Notes under the pieces: generated by a model
The model's input: only the letters and a program-made list of their open reading frames with translations
Databases searched by the model: none
What the model was told of the DNA's origin: nothing
Shown: positions 61,194-64,000 of the stretch, piece by piece
How the letters are laid out: every line of letters begins with the position of its first letter
How positions within the stretch are numbered: the stretch's first letter is position 1
Program-made: the position numbers and the translations under genes
Assembly (NCBI RefSeq): GCF_033115175.1
Contig: NC_084833.1
Span: forward strand, 50,864,716 to 50,928,715
Length of the DNA: 64,000 nt
Direction of reading: 5' to 3'
Source of the DNA: Lepus europaeus
Lineage: Eukaryota; Chordata; Mammalia; Lagomorpha; Leporidae

Positions 61194-61546
61194 GTTTTTT
61201 TTTTTTTTTTTGACAGGCAAGAAGTAAATGGAATTACATCCCCAAATGGCAGAGTTAGTGAGAGAGACAAAGGTCTTCCTTCTGTTGGTTCACCTCCCAA
61301 ATGGCTGCTACGGCCGGCATGCTGCGCCGATCCGAAGCCAGGAGCCAGGTGCTTCTCCTGGTCTCCCATGCGGGTGCAGGGGCCCAAGCACTTGGGCCAT
61401 CCTCCACTGCACTCCTGGGCCACAGCAGAGAGCTGGACTGGAAGAGGAGCAACCAGGACAGAATCCGGTTCCCCAACCAGGACTAGAACCCGGAGTGCCG
61501 GCTCTGCAGGTGGAGGATTAGCCTAGTGAGCCGCGGCACCGGCCCC
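61194..61546 (-). mobile_element. CSINE, B-type with extra tail segment
   Basis: TSD AGTTGAAG at 61186-61193 and 61547-61554. About 35 bp of foreign sequence (from AAGAAGTAAATGGAATTAC) lie between GACAGGC and AGAGTTAG. Confidence 0.93.
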
Positions 61547-61796
61547 AGTTGAAGTTTTCAGATTATGTGACATTTCTCATGCTTTTTTGATGTCTTATGA
61601 TCAAATTATTTTTTCTTAAACTGATCCATGTGATAAATTATATTTGTAATTCTGAAAATGTCTAGGTATTCCACTCCTGGGCTCTTGGGACATAGTGGTC
61701 GTAATGTATATTCTTATTTACATATTATCAAATGCTAGTATTTTGTATGCATTAAAAAATCTGTGTTTACTAGTGCAGTTGGCTTAAGGTCTTTTT

Positions 61797-62157
61797 TTAA
61801 ACAAGATTTATTTTATTTGAGAGAGGTAGAGACAAAGGTCTTCCATTTATTTTATTTTATTGATTTATTTATTTGAAAGAGAAAGAGAGGTGGAAACAAA
61901 GGTCTTTCATCAACTGTTTCACTCCCCATTTGGCTGCAATGGCCAGAGCTGGGCCGATTGGAAGCCAGGAGCTTCCTCCGGGTCTCTGATGTGGGTGCAG
62001 GGGCTTAAGGAATTGTATCATCTTCTGCTGCTTTCTCAGGAGCATTAGCAGGGAGCTGGATCAGAAGTGGAGCAGCTGGGACTCGAACCAGTGCCCATAT
62101 GGGATGCTGACACCGCAGGCCCGGGCTTTAACCTGCTGTGCCACAGCACTGGGCCCT
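61797..62157 (-). mobile_element. CSINE with duplicated tail zone
   Basis: A first partial tail (61797-61848, to AAAGGTCTTCCAT) is followed by a second complete copy from about 61850. This may be two insertions or a local duplication. Confidence 0.88.
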
Positions 62158-62287
62158 ATAGTGTTCATTTTTCATAATATCCTTGTCTGGTTTTAGTGAC
62201 TAGATTATACTGACCTCATGAATGAAGTGAGCTGGGGGAATATTTTCTCCTTTACTATGATAGAATTTGTGTGATAATTTGCTTTCT

Positions 62288-62341
62288 TTCTTTACTTTTG
62301 TTTTTTTAAAGAGTTGAAAAGGCAGAGTTACAGAGATGGGA

Positions 62342-62392
<51 letters not shown>

Positions 62393-62645
62393 CTGAGACT
62401 GACTTCCATCCCCAAATGGCCGCAGCTGGCAGAGCTGAGCTGATGCAAAGCCAGGAGGCTGGTGGCTCTTCCAGGTCTCCCATAGGTATGCGGGGGCTCA
62501 AGGACTTGGGCTATCCTCTACTGCTTTCCCAGGCCAAAGTAGAGAGCTGGATCAGAAGAGAAGCCCTTGGGACTTGAACTGGCGCCCAAAATGGGATGCC
62601 AGGGCCACAGGTGGCAGCTTTATCTGCTACACCACTGCGCCGGCT
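62288..62645 (-). mobile_element. CSINE, classical
   Basis: Perfect 16-bp TSD TGATAATTTGCTTTCT at 62272-62287 and 62646-62661. (GA)n at 62344-62390. Confidence 0.96.
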
Positions 62646-62690
62646 TGATAATTTGCTTTCTGGAAGTTTAGTAGAATTTGCTTTTACAAC

Positions 62691-62714
62691 TGTGTGTGTG
62701 TGTGTGTGTGTGTA
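62691..62714 (+). repeat. (TG)n microsatellite
   Basis: Twelve TG units. Confidence 0.97.
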
Positions 62715-63087
62715 TTTGGGTGTTTTTGTGTGGACTGGGCAGGTTTTAAATTTTTTACTCCTTTTTTGGTCCTGAGACTATCTAGGCTGTCCAGTTATTC
62801 TTGAATCATTTTGATAGTTTGTAATTTTCTAGACATTTGTCTGTTTCACATGAATTGCTTGAAGGTGTTGGTAGTGTTTTCTTTGAAATCTTTCCTGTAG
62901 CCACAGTTACGATTACTTCTTTGTGCTTCTTGTTGGCAGTGTCTAAAGAGATCTGTGTTTTACTCTGTTGTATTTTTACCATAAGATTATATTTTTTATT
63001 TCTGTAGATTCTGTTTGTTTCAAGATCTGAATGATCATTTTTTGATAGCTGCTTACTGCTCAACTTGCTTGTAATTCCATTTACTTC

Positions 63088-63748
63088 CTTTTTTTTTTTA
63101 AATTAAACTTTTATTTAATGAATATAAATTTCCAAAGTACAGCTTATGGGTTACAATGGCTTTCCCCTCCCAAAACTTCCCTCCAACCCACAGACGTCCT
63201 AAACAACACTCTGGCCTCAGAATCAGCCCTTAAGGCATTTGGATCTGGCTGAAGAGCCCATGAGAGTATTGTAGGCATGGAAAGCCAAGATACCATGGAA
63301 AAGAAAAAAAGAAGACCTAAATGAAAGATCTCTGTGAGTGAGATCCCAGTGGAAAGTATGGGGCCATCAAAGAAGGAGGTACCTTTCTCTGAAGGGAGGA
63401 GAGAACTTCCACTTTGACTATGACCCTATCAGAATAAGATCAAAGTCAGCGAACTCTAAAGGCTTCCATAGCCCTGGCAACTCATGACTAGAGCCTAGGG
63501 AGATTACTGACGCCATGAACAGGAGTGTCAAATTGTTAAGTCAGCAACAGAAGTCACTGTGTACTTACATCCCATGTGGGATCTGTCCTTAATGTGTTGT
63601 CTAATGTGCAGTGATGCTATAACTAGCACTAAAACAGTATTTTTACACTTTGTGTTTCTGCGTGGGTACAAACTGATGAGATCTTTACTAATTATATACT
63701 GAATCGATCTTCTGTATATAAAGATAATTGGAAAAAAAAAAAACCTGG
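63088..63748 (-). mobile_element. L1 insertion with 5' inversion (twin priming)
   Basis: The left part (63088 to about 63185) is the L1 3' terminus on the minus strand. It has a T-run, then TTTATTTAATGAATATAAATTTCC and GCTTATGGGTTACAATGGC. The right part (about 63190-63735) is upstream L1 3'UTR in plus orientation (AGAATCAGCCCTTAAGGCATT; GAGCCTAGGGAGATTACTGA; ATCTTCTGTATATAAAGATAA). CATTTACTTC flanks the whole element at 63078-63087 and 63749-63758. Confidence 0.9.
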
Positions 63749-63758
63749 CATTTACTTC

Positions 63759-64000
63759 TTTAATATTTATTCATGGTTCTTGTAGTTCCCTAATAAAACA
63801 TCTGAGATAAATAAGATTTTGAATATTTTAACACATAGCTCCATAGGTTTAGATTATTGGTATGTAGCCTATAAAACTACTAAACAAAGTTCATTTGTAG
63901 TTAGTGTGATGAGCTAATCATTGTCTAAATATGTGTATGTTTGCAGTACAGGAAATGATACGAGAACCTGTTAATAACTAGATCTGGGATACATATACCT
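63759..64000. other. RRAS2 intron 1, end of window
   Basis: A+T-rich, no element or exon recognised. Confidence 0.5.

Overview
This window is nuclear DNA from a lagomorph, most likely European rabbit (Oryctolagus cuniculus). The evidence is about eighty copies of the lagomorph C-repeat SINE (CSINE) and a LINE-1 3' end of the type I associate with rabbit. A hare cannot be excluded from sequence alone. There are no operons, phage genes, CRISPR arrays or rRNA/tRNA genes. Most open frames here are SINE translations.

Only one real protein-coding segment is visible: the first coding exon of RRAS2 (R-Ras2/TC21 small GTPase) on the plus strand at 25173-25280. It sits in a CpG island (about 24720-25720) with GC boxes and a 5'UTR free of upstream ATGs. 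Everything from 25281 to the window end is read as RRAS2 intron 1. I found no exon 2, so the gene continues beyond the window. Upstream DNA (1-24.7 kb) is intergenic. It holds a second, unexplained CpG island at about 1190-1770 and a processed pseudogene of the mitochondrial enzyme DLD on the minus strand (about 11404-13990), which is broken by frameshifts, deletions and a later SINE insertion.

The rest is layered transposon history. The oldest layer is MIR, L2, MER5A-like and other hAT relics, and Tigger-like relics. Next come L1M/HAL1-type LINE fragments and one MaLR-type solo LTR. Above these are CSINEs in two forms: 'classical' (tail AAATAAATAAATCTTT, head GGGGCTGGCGCTGTGG) and 'B-type', probably younger (head GGCCGGCGCCGCGGCTCACT, tail CTGTCAAAAA). 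Many CSINEs keep readable target-site duplications (TSDs), so insertion order can be worked out at several loci. CSINEs are nearly absent between 23.7 and 29.2 kb around the RRAS2 promoter, and between 35.1 and 36.9, 38.3 and 40.9, 44.8 and 46.4, and 46.7 and 48.1 kb.

I did not find a new biological system. The most informative observations are the distal CpG island, an L1 with a 5' inversion and matching TSDs at 63.1-63.75 kb, two SINEs landed on the same target (three TSD copies, 57.2-57.85 kb), a SINE-SINE hairpin (29.56-30.14 kb), a variable 14-bp GC-rich unit inside B-type SINEs, and a perfect 26-bp palindrome at 17448. Repeat family names come from memory of consensus sequences, not from a database search.
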